Positions 7,301 to 14,690 of a DNA stretch of 24,428 nt are shown piece after piece. This DNA comes from CAYYJM01 sp964471755. Lineage in GTDB: Bacteria; Planctomycetota; Planctomycetia; Gemmatales; Gemmataceae. The stretch lies in contig CAYYJM010000068.1 of the NCBI GenBank assembly GCA_964471755.1, positions 1 through 24,428 on the forward strand, written 5' to 3'. The notes beneath the pieces were generated by a model. The model searched no databases, had not been told where the DNA came from, and worked only from the letters and a program-made list of their open reading frames with translations. Within the stretch, counting starts at the first letter, position 1; each line of letters starts with the position of its first letter. A program made the position numbers and the translations under genes.

Positions 7301-8666
7301 ATGAACTCTCCCGCCGGATGCGACGAAGCTCGCCGTTCTCTCACTCCCGACCGTCGGGCCGTGCTTCGGGCCGGCATGCTCGGAGCCGCCGGCCTCTGTC
7401 TGCCGGACCTGCTCCGCGCCGAGGCCGGCCAGCCTTCGCGCAGGAACAACGTCATCATCCTCTGGATGCGCGGTGGGCCGAGCCATCACGATACCTGGGA
7501 CCCCAAGCCCGACGCCCCGGCCGAGATCCGCGGCGAGTTCGGCGTCATGAACACGAGCGTCCCTGGTATCCGCCTGTCCGATCTGCTGCCGATGACGGCG
7601 AAGATCATGGATCGCTGGTCGATCGTTCGCAGTCTGCACCACCACGACGCGGGCCACTCGGCCGGCGACCAGATCTGCTTCACCGGCTACAACTCCGGCC
7701 CCAACCCGGATGAGAACGTCTACCCGTCGTGCGGCTCGATCGTCGCCCGGCAGTTGGGTCATCTGACGCCGGAGTTGCCGGCCTACGTCATGATCCCGCG
7801 CAGGGTGCCCGGCACCGGCTCGGCCTACCTGGGCGTCGCCTGTCAGCCGTTCGAGACGCAGGCCGACCCGGCCAGTCCGGGGCCGTTCCGGCTGCCGAAT
7901 TTCTCCCTGCCGCAGGGACTCACCCTCGAGCAACTCGGCGAACGCAAGGGACTCCTGAGGGACTTCGACACGCTCCGCCGTGAGGTGGATAACACGGGCC
8001 AGCTCGAGGCGATGGACCGATTCGGCCAGCAGGCGTGGAGCATCCTCACGTCGCGGGCCGCCCGGGACGCCTTCGACCTCGACCGCGAGCCGGCCCGGAT
8101 TCGAGAGCGCTACGGCTTTCTGCCGCCGTTCGATCCGAAGGCGTCCGACCGCTGCGGCTGTCCGGCCTGGAGTCAGCGCANNNNNNNNNNTGCTGGCCCG
8201 GCGTCTGGTCGAGGCCGGTGTCCGCCTGGTGACGGTCGATCTGCGCTGGTGGGACACGCACGTCAAGGGGTTCGAGTCCCTGCGTGAGGGTTTCCTGCCG
8301 CGCTGGGATCGGGCCTACTCGGCCCTGATCGAGGATCTGGAGGCACGCGGTCTGCTGGAAACGACGCTGGTCGTCGCCTGGGGCGAATTCGGTCGGACGC
8401 CGCGGGTCAACAACAACGCCGGCAGGGATCATTACCCCAACGTCTTCAGTGCCGCCCTGGCCGGTGGTCCGGTTCGTGGCGGTCGCGTCGTCGGCGAGTC
8501 GGACGCGAACGGGGCGTTTCCGAAGACCAATCCGAAGACGCCGCAGGACGTGCTGGCCACGATCTACCAGCATCTCGGCGTCGATACCGGGACGCAGTAC
8601 CTGAACAACGGTCGGCCCGTTCCGGTTCTGCCGAGCGGTGAGCCGATCCGCGAGTTGTTCGTGTGA
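7301..8666 (+). CDS. DUF1501 family exported protein, interrupted by an assembly gap
   Basis: The protein begins with a twin-arginine signal (DRRAVLRAG at about residues 17-25, then LGAAGLCLPDLLRAEA). The ATG at 7301 is chosen over GTG 7283 because GGAG lies 8 nt upstream. DUF1501 hallmarks follow: WMRGGPSHHDTWDPKP, HHHDAGHSAGDQ, LARRLVEAGVRLVTV, WWDTH, WGEFGRTPRVN and GRDHYP. DUF1501 proteins have an alkaline-phosphatase/sulfatase-like fold and are abundant in planctomycetes. Their reactions are mostly unassigned. The reading frame before the 10-N gap and the frame after it differ by one. This fits a placeholder gap of wrong length, because the family sequence resumes directly after it (SQR, gap, LLARR). 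I therefore treat it as one intact gene. The usual DUF1549/DUF1553 cytochrome-type partner is absent here. Confidence 0.9.
8181..8190. other. Assembly gap of 10 N
   Basis: Ten undetermined bases lie inside the DUF1501 gene. The true length must be a multiple of three to join the two frames. Three bases would give SQR-M-LLARR, which suits the family, but this is inference. Confidence 0.99.
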
Positions 8667-8684
8667 CCGGCGCGCCGAAGACGC

Positions 8685-9647
8685 TCACTTCGTGTCGAAC
8701 TCCAGCTCCAGGATCGTGTGCAGGGGGTAGACCTTCCACGCGCCCGGCACCTTGCCGACGAAGCCGATCAGCGTCGCGGCCTTGCCGTCGAGCTTGACGT
8801 GGTTCAGGGCCGTCAGCGTTTCGGTCGAGCCATCCCTGAGCGTCACGTCAAAGGTCGTCTCGATCTGACCCGGCTCGGAGCCGACCAGCTTGCGGACGTT
8901 GGCCAGGTCCACCTTGAGGCTCTTCTTGAAGAGCAGCGCCGGGGCCACAACGTCGGTTCCGTCCGCCAGTTGATAGAGCGGCTGGAGGTCGCTGACCCGC
9001 TGCGTCACCTTCTTCTTCTCGTGCAGGATGGTCACCGAGGCGGGCCGCTCCATCTTGAGCGGCTCGACCATCCGGACGGGGAACGTCGCCTTCTTGAAGC
9101 CGCCGGTCGGGGTGCCGCCGTGGAACTTGAGCGCCGCGATGCCCAGAACTCCGCGATCGACCTCGGCTTCCAGAACGACCTGGTTGATCCCCTTGTACTG
9201 GGTCGAGCCGGTGAAGGTGATCTCCGCCGGGTTGTCACCGGTGGCCACGCGAGCGGCGACCGTCTTCTTCGCGCTGTCGTACTCCAGCGACCGGAGACGG
9301 TCCACGGGGATGAGGGTGACCACGCCGTTGACGAAGGTGGTGGATGGGATCTCGCGAAACTCCAGGGCGATCGGGCCGACGGTCGGCCGAATCGGTGCTA
9401 CCTTCGCGGGAGCCTTGCCCTTTTTCGGCTCCTCGCCCGGTTCCATCTGCTTGACCGGTTCCTTCGCGGCCAGCCAGTTCAGATGGCGAATCCCGGCACG
9501 CCATTTTTCGCCCTTCAGCTTGTGTTCCTTGTCGCCGGAATCGAGGAGGACCGTCTCGGCCGGGACCTGGACGGCACTCGGCCCGATCAGGGGGATCAGG
9601 AAAGCCAGGAAACCGGCGGCTGGCAGGAGAACTCGGACGGCAAGCAT
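8685..9647 (-). CDS. Secreted protein of unknown function
   Basis: This 320-aa protein has a hydrophobic N-terminus (VLLPAAGFLAFLIPLIGP) that serves as a signal peptide or anchor, then a Lys/Glu/Pro-rich stretch (about 65-85). The rest is a mostly beta-strand body with repeated short motifs around LRSLEYDSAKKTV, VTQRVSDL and LKVDLANVRKL. It ends in LHTILELEFDTK. I recognise no catalytic motif. The start codon has no clear Shine-Dalgarno sequence. It converges on the DUF1501 gene with only 18 nt between the stop codons, and it is divergent from the BBP7-type gene. Possible roles include an envelope or extracellular structural or binding protein. Confidence 0.8.
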   Translation of the reverse strand: MLAVRVLLPAAGFLAFLIPLIGPSAVQVPAETVLLDSGDKEHKLKGEKWRAGIRHLNWLAAKEPVKQMEPGEEPKKGKAPAKVAPIRPTVGPIALEFREIPSTTFVNGVVTLIPVDRLRSLEYDSAKKTVAARVATGDNPAEITFTGSTQYKGINQVVLEAEVDRGVLGIAALKFHGGTPTGGFKKATFPVRMVEPLKMERPASVTILHEKKKVTQRVSDLQPLYQLADGTDVVAPALLFKKSLKVDLANVRKLVGSEPGQIETTFDVTLRDGSTETLTALNHVKLDGKAATLIGFVGKVPGAWKVYPLHTILELEFDTK

Positions 9648-9943
9648 GGTATGGCTACCGTAGGTGGGATGGAAGGCGACTGCTCTCGGCGGACATCTCT
9701 ATTGGTGCGAACTCGGGTCGGCATCCGCAAGCGAAAAAGGATGAAGATACGGAGTTTGCGGGTGGGGAGATTTGCACGGAAGGTATCGATTCGTTCAAGC
9801 GAAGCGATGGTATGGTCGATAACAAGGATCAGGATCACGCTCGACTCGGTCTGGACACCGGGTGCGCGGAGGGCGCGGAGATCGTGCGAGCAGCTCCTCC
9901 CGGCCGGGCGGAGCCGGCCAGCGAGTCGATGGGGGACGCGATC
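9648..9943. other. Divergent intergenic region
   Basis: These 296 bp separate the minus-strand secreted protein from the plus-strand BBP7-type gene, so promoters for both should lie here. The part around 9730-9840 is more A/T-rich than its surroundings. An open frame extends upstream of 9944 to 9812, but its extra 44 residues have no signal-peptide character and are not counted as coding. I see no convincing promoter pair or repeat. Confidence 0.5.
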
Positions 9944-11155
9944 ATGAACCGATGGTGGATGGGAGTGACTCTGCTGGCGGTGGGATGGCTACCGCACCTG
10001 GCCTGGGGTCAGGCCACGGTGTTGCCGAGTCCGGTCGGCGCGGCCCGGATTCCCGAGCCCGACCCGGAGTATGTACCCCCGCCGCTGATCCAGGGGCCCC
10101 TGCGCCCCGAACTCGCCCCGCCCGGGCCGAGCGACGAACTCAGCCTGCCGATGAACCACGCCAGTGCCTTTCAGGAGGAAACCTTCCCCCTGGAAGAAGC
10201 CTGGTGGTTCAACATCGGTGCGATGGGGTTGACACGAAATGGGTGGGGCAGCCTGCCGCTCTTCTATGCCGATCCGACGACGTTCCTGGACACGGGCACG
10301 GTTCCCAACCGGGTCACGCCGATCAACTTCGTCGTGGATGCCAACAACCTGCCCCGGCCCTGGCTGGTCGGCGTGCGCGGTTCGCTCGGTTTCATCTACA
10401 GTGGCCACTATGCCGTGGAACTGGCCGGCTTCACGATGTTTGAAGATACGGTCCAGCTTCACCGGAATCTCCAGGGGCGGCTGAACAGCTTCTTCGTCAA
10501 CCCGCCGATCGGCCTGGAGGGCAACAATGGGATGTGGCTCCAGGCGGATCGGGTCGCCGTGCAGCGTAGCACCCGCATGAACAACGCGGAAATCAGCTAC
10601 CGCTACACGTCGGGTGCCGTCCGGGAGCCCGAGTTGATCGTGGGCTTTCGTTACTACGAGCTGATCGAGCAGTTCGGCATCTACACCGGTGACGACGATC
10701 TGACATTCGTCAACAGCCAGTTCCTACCCGATTCGCGTCGTCAGGCGAGCCTGTCGTATCAGGCCCGGAATCGACTCCTCGCCCCGCAGTTGGGCTTTGA
10801 ATGGGCTCCGATCCAGAACAAGGTCTTCATGCTGGGCGTCAACATGAAGGGAGCCTGGGGTGTCAACTTCACCGAGATCGATAGCACGCTGACCCGTGGC
10901 GACGGCTTTCAGGGGTTCCACGGCAGCCGGAGCAAGGCGGTCTTTAGCCACGTCTACGAAATCGGTGCCTTCCTGGACGTCTGTCCGCTGGAACGTCTTC
11001 GCGTCCGGGCCGGCTACCAGGCGATGTGGATCCTGGGGATCGCCGATGTCCAGGATCAGGTGGATTTCAACCTCCGGGCGACGAGCGGCAGTCAGGACTA
11101 CACCGGCAGCCAGTTCTGGCATGGCCCGATGTGCGAACTGCAGTTTCTGTTCTGA
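9944..11155 (+). CDS. BBP7-type outer-membrane beta-barrel protein
   Basis: The start at 9944 is chosen because GGGGGAC lies about 7 nt upstream and the signal peptide starts there (MGVTLLAVGWLPHLAWGQA). The 403-aa product has a Pro-rich segment (about 35-65) and then alternating amphipathic strands. Family-like features include GRLNSFFVNPP, YRYTSGAVREPELIVGFRYYEL and a C-terminal LQFLF. The terminal Phe is the usual signal for outer-membrane barrel insertion. These proteins are strongly expanded in planctomycetes and are presumed outer-membrane barrels of unknown cargo. The gene stands alone, divergent from its left neighbour and convergent with a metalloprotease gene. The assignment rests on composition and remembered family pattern. 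Confidence 0.82.
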   Translation: MNRWWMGVTLLAVGWLPHLAWGQATVLPSPVGAARIPEPDPEYVPPPLIQGPLRPELAPPGPSDELSLPMNHASAFQEETFPLEEAWWFNIGAMGLTRNGWGSLPLFYADPTTFLDTGTVPNRVTPINFVVDANNLPRPWLVGVRGSLGFIYSGHYAVELAGFTMFEDTVQLHRNLQGRLNSFFVNPPIGLEGNNGMWLQADRVAVQRSTRMNNAEISYRYTSGAVREPELIVGFRYYELIEQFGIYTGDDDLTFVNSQFLPDSRRQASLSYQARNRLLAPQLGFEWAPIQNKVFMLGVNMKGAWGVNFTEIDSTLTRGDGFQGFHGSRSKAVFSHVYEIGAFLDVCPLERLRVRAGYQAMWILGIADVQDQVDFNLRATSGSQDYTGSQFWHGPMCELQFLF

Positions 11156-11161
11156 CAAGGA

Positions 11162-11217
11162 GCCGCCGGTACTCCGGCGGCCCTGGTCTTCCTTTAGCCG
11201 CCGGCTTGCCGGCGGTC
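11162..11217. terminator. Tandem GC hairpins between convergent genes, including one REP-like core
   Basis: GCCGCCGG-TACT-CCGGCGGC (11162-11181) and GCCGCCGG-CTTG-CCGGCGGT (11197-11216) form two adjacent hairpins. The second contains the 18-bp core GCCGGCTTGCCGGCGGTC (11200-11217) shared with the elements at 16654, 16710 and 22347. It is followed by TTCGTTTTCC, giving a terminator-like tail on the plus strand. The metalloprotease gene ends 12 nt further on the opposite strand, so a bidirectional terminator is likely. Confidence 0.65.
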
Positions 11218-11228
11218 TTCGTTTTCCA

Positions 11229-14200
11229 TCAAGCGATGACTGCGGTGAAGTCATACACGGCCTGGTCCATGACGCCGAGGCTGGTATTGGCCCCCTTGAC
11301 CTGGACCAGGATCGTCTGGCCGACCGTGACCACGGCCTGGACTGCCCGATTCGCGACGCTCAGACGAGCGTCCCTGCTCAACTCGACCAGCGTGTTGCCA
11401 TCGAGACGCCACAGGGACAGCTCGATGTTGCCGCCCGACGTGGTCGTCGTCGTCACCGTCGCCACGCCAGAAAGCCCGGCCGTCCAGCGGAACCAGTCGT
11501 AGTCGGGCAGGCCGTTCTTGCGGTTGATCGTCAGCTGGAGGTAGTTCTGCGTGCCGACGCCGAGAACGGCCCGATTGGTGGCCTCGGCCGACGTGTCGTT
11601 GTCCTCGTAAACATCGCCGGGGAAGGTGCCGCCACCGTTCGGCGGTCCAGAAGGTCCAGGCGGCGGCGGCGGTGGTGTCGGCGGGCTGGGCAGGGTGACG
11701 ATGAGGTCATACTGGCCGGCTTCTCCCGGTTGACCAGCGCTGCCAACCGTGACGAAGTAATCCTGATTGCTCAGGTTGGCGGTCACCGTCGCGTCGAAAT
11801 TCGGAGTTCCACTGGCCGCCGCTGTCGCGGTTGCGACAACGGTGCCGGCGGAATCACGCAGCGTCACGGTCGGACGCAGATCGTTGATGTACTCGTCCAC
11901 ATTGACCGTGACGGTCACGTTCCCGGCCACGGACGGTCCACTGAAGCGGAACCAGTCCGTGTCGTTCGTGACGTGGTTGATGATGCCGGACCCGGCATAC
12001 GTCGTCGGCCCGACCAGTGACAGGGTCGTTGCGGTGGCCTGGGAGTTGCCGTGGTCATCGGGCCGGAGGCCAATGGCATTGGTCGCGTTGGCGATGACGG
12101 CCATGTCGTCCTGAGAGGCGTTGGCCGCGTTGGTGCCCCGACCCCAGATCTCACGATTGAGGCCGAAGTCCGGCGACGCCATGAGGGCGTTGGGGATGAC
12201 ACTGGCCGGCGGAGTGTAGGGGCTGGAGGCGGAACTACCGTAATGATCCAGGCCGAGCGTGTGGCCGACCTCGTGTGAGCCGGTATTGCCGATCTCCACA
12301 GAGGTCGCCATGATCCGTCCCGAGATACCGCCATTGAACGATGGGTCAAACGTCGGCGTGAACACCCAGGCGACGTTGTCCGTCGTTGAGGCGCTGGAGA
12401 AACTGTTCAAGAAGGAGACACCCAGAACGCTGGGCCCCAGACCGAGGATGCTGCTGGCACTGCCGGTGACGACGACGCGCATGACGTTGCCGTTGAATGT
12501 TGCCGGAGCCACCGTGGTCACGTTGACATTGAACGGCGAGTAATCCTCCGACATCATCCGCCACACGTTGCGAATCGCCAGCTGCTCGCCGGGACTGAAC
12601 TCGGCCGCGTTGCCGCTGAAGTCATAGGCCGTGGCGTTGTAATTGCCCCAGGCATCGTTGGCAGCATGGCCATCGAAATCGAGATAAATCGTCTTCACGC
12701 CGCCCGGGTTGCTGCTCAGGGCCGGGGCCACGTTCGCGTAGTTGGTTTCCGGCCGGATACTGAACTGGTAGTTGCCAGTCGTGTTACCGACACTTGCAAC
12801 ACGCGCGATGTACGTTCCCGCTGCAAGGTCCAGGTAGAGCGACGAGTCCGCCGTCGAGGCGCTCGGCATGTTGGCCGCAGCCGGTAGGCCGGTGTCGAAA
12901 TCGTAGCCGTTGTCGTTCTGGCCGTTGGTGATCGGGTTGCCGGTCGAATCCAGGATGGTAATGACCGAGTTCAGGGTCGTACTCAACCCCGTCTCCCGGG
13001 AATCGATGTCGAAGAAGACACCAGCTCGCGAGGACAGGGTGAACTGGAAGTGATCCTGGTCGGTGCCGGTGCTGATGGCTCCGTTGATGGTGGTGCGCTG
13101 CCCGGCGGTGACCGCGACGGTGTTGGTTTGAGTGGCGGAGTTGTTCGGTTCGGACTCGTTGACGACCGTATCGGCCATCGCCACGCTCGCGCCACTGGTG
13201 GTCCCGGCACCGTTCGTCTCGCTTGCGGTGGCACCTGGACCGGTCGGCATCGAAGCTGTCGGGAACTCCCCGGTTTGAGGAACGAACCCGGCCAGCGAGT
13301 TCCAGTATTCCGGATCGTTGGAAAAATCGAGCGGCGGTTGCTCGTCGCAACCAAACGCCTTGAAGATCTCGATCGAATTGCTGACGCCGACGTTGCCGGC
13401 CTCATCGATCATGCGGACGCGAACGTTCGCGTTCCCCTCCGCGAAGTCGGGCAGCATGTACGACGTGTCGCTGAATGGGGAGGCGTACACCTCGGACTGG
13501 TTCATCTCCCGGTCGTCGTTGTAATCGCCATCCTGGTTGTGATCGATGTCGAACTCGACCCGTACCGGGCCGGCCATGGCCGCGTCCTGCACCTGGATGT
13601 GGAACACCGGATTGGTGCCGACCAGGTACGGATTCTCGACCGTCAGCGTCGCCGTCGGTGCGGTCGTATCGACCTGGAACTGGGCTGAGGTCTGGCTCAC
13701 GGTGCCGCCGTTGGCCAGCAGGTCGATGTTGATCGATTGCCAGCCATCGCTCAGGGGGGAGCCGATCGTGGCGGCCCATCGGCCATCGTCGCCGACGGTC
13801 GTGGTGACGTGCGACTGGTCCGGCAGCGTGAGTTGCACGGTCAGGCCCGCCGTACCGGTTCCGACCAGGGTTGGCGTGTTGTCGTTCGTCAGGTAGACGG
13901 ACTGCCCACCGGCCAGGTTCTGGACGCCCTCGAAGGCCACGAAGCCAGGGTAGTAATTCCACGGGCCGGCCTGATAACCGCCGCCCGTCCCGTACGACGT
14001 GCCCGGCCCCATGCTGCCGTTCGACGCCCCGTAATAGGGTGGATCGTATTCGGCCGGAGAGCCCGACGGCATCGGCGGCCCGCCCGGCTCGACCGGCGGT
14101 TCGGCGAGGGTGAAGTACGGCGCGGTGGAGATCCCCGCCAGGAACGCCAGGTCGGCGTCATTCGTCGGCGGGGCGGCATCGAGCGGAATCGAAGTCGATG

Positions 14201-14522
14201 TCGAGGGAGGTTCCGGAACGACGATGGTCGGCTCGATCGGGGGGTCGGCGTAGGTGAACGCAGGTTCGTCGGGGGCCGCGTAGATCACCGCCGGCTCGGT
14301 CGGTTCCGGCTCGGGGTAAACTTCCGGAGGCGGCACTTCTCCGTTCACATCCCACGGCATCCCGAGCAGGGTGCCGGGAGGAAGCCGTTCTTCGAGTTGT
14401 TCCAGACGCAGACGGGCATAACGGTGCCAGTCACGGACCCAGGTCTGTAATGGCGAGGCGTCGGGCCGAGTCCGGCCGGACGATCGGCGCAGCCACCGAC
14501 CGAGCAGTTCAAAGAACGACAT
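11229..14522 (-). CDS. Large multidomain surface or secreted metzincin-type metalloprotease
   Basis: The ATG at 14522 (MSFFELLGRW) is chosen over an upstream in-frame ATG at 14654 because CGGAG lies about 11 nt before it. The upstream extension would also cover a probable promoter. The 1097-aa product has LEQLEERLPPGTLLG near residues 38-52, like the LE-LE-R motifs at the start of planctomycete giant surface proteins. A Pro/Glu/Thr-rich stretch follows (55-150), then Ig-like beta domains (about 205-380) and a pre-peptidase-type domain (ESEPNNS near 455). The protease domain carries HEVGHTLGLDH with zinc ligands H750, H754 and H760 and catalytic E751. Two more pre-peptidase-like domains close the protein (from DDHGNSQATA and from YEDNDTSAEA). 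A secreted zinc protease is expected. No classical signal peptide is obvious. Confidence 0.88.
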   Translation of the reverse strand: MSFFELLGRWLRRSSGRTRPDASPLQTWVRDWHRYARLRLEQLEERLPPGTLLGMPWDVNGEVPPPEVYPEPEPTEPAVIYAAPDEPAFTYADPPIEPTIVVPEPPSTSTSIPLDAAPPTNDADLAFLAGISTAPYFTLAEPPVEPGGPPMPSGSPAEYDPPYYGASNGSMGPGTSYGTGGGYQAGPWNYYPGFVAFEGVQNLAGGQSVYLTNDNTPTLVGTGTAGLTVQLTLPDQSHVTTTVGDDGRWAATIGSPLSDGWQSINIDLLANGGTVSQTSAQFQVDTTAPTATLTVENPYLVGTNPVFHIQVQDAAMAGPVRVEFDIDHNQDGDYNDDREMNQSEVYASPFSDTSYMLPDFAEGNANVRVRMIDEAGNVGVSNSIEIFKAFGCDEQPPLDFSNDPEYWNSLAGFVPQTGEFPTASMPTGPGATASETNGAGTTSGASVAMADTVVNESEPNNSATQTNTVAVTAGQRTTINGAISTGTDQDHFQFTLSSRAGVFFDIDSRETGLSTTLNSVITILDSTGNPITNGQNDNGYDFDTGLPAAANMPSASTADSSLYLDLAAGTYIARVASVGNTTGNYQFSIRPETNYANVAPALSSNPGGVKTIYLDFDGHAANDAWGNYNATAYDFSGNAAEFSPGEQLAIRNVWRMMSEDYSPFNVNVTTVAPATFNGNVMRVVVTGSASSILGLGPSVLGVSFLNSFSSASTTDNVAWVFTPTFDPSFNGGISGRIMATSVEIGNTGSHEVGHTLGLDHYGSSASSPYTPPASVIPNALMASPDFGLNREIWGRGTNAANASQDDMAVIANATNAIGLRPDDHGNSQATATTLSLVGPTTYAGSGIINHVTNDTDWFRFSGPSVAGNVTVTVNVDEYINDLRPTVTLRDSAGTVVATATAAASGTPNFDATVTANLSNQDYFVTVGSAGQPGEAGQYDLIVTLPSPPTPPPPPPGPSGPPNGGGTFPGDVYEDNDTSAEATNRAVLGVGTQNYLQLTINRKNGLPDYDWFRWTAGLSGVATVTTTTTSGGNIELSLWRLDGNTLVELSRDARLSVANRAVQAVVTVGQTILVQVKGANTSLGVMDQAVYDFTAVIA

Positions 14523-14586
14523 CGAGGCGATTCTCCGACAGGTGCGACCCACGGTAAAGTGGGGAACAGGGATAATGAATGGGAGC

Positions 14587-14614
14587 AGTCTAACGACCCA
14601 TTCGACGCATGCAA
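14587..14614 (-). promoter_or_regulatory. Possible promoter for the metalloprotease gene
   Basis: On the minus strand TTGCAT (14614-14609) and TAGACT (14592-14587) are separated by 16 nt, about 65 nt before the chosen ATG. The position supports the downstream start at 14522. Both boxes deviate from consensus. Confidence 0.33.
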
Positions 14615-14690
14615 GCAGAAACTCGCAGATGAGAAGCCGGTGAGAACGGCACATCCGCTATAATCGCTGCAACTCCTGCTCTGCGACGGG

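Noticed and set aside
7283..8287. Reading the DUF1501 locus as a frameshifted pseudogene
   Set aside because: The frame change coincides exactly with a 10-N placeholder, and conserved residues continue on both sides.
9812..9943. N-terminal extension of the BBP7-type protein from 9812
   Set aside because: The extension lacks signal-peptide character, whereas ATG 9944 has a ribosome-binding site and begins a clear signal peptide.
8718..9947. A 409-codon plus-strand frame opposite the secreted protein at 8685-9647
   Set aside because: The composition is rich in Arg, Asp and Gly without a domain, and the minus frame has a signal peptide and a beta-rich body. The choice is less certain than for other shadows because neither product is a known family.
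14659..14664. Perfect TATAAT on the plus strand in the gap between two minus-strand genes
   Set aside because: No -35-like box at the right distance and no plus-strand gene downstream. It may be chance, although an antisense transcript cannot be excluded.
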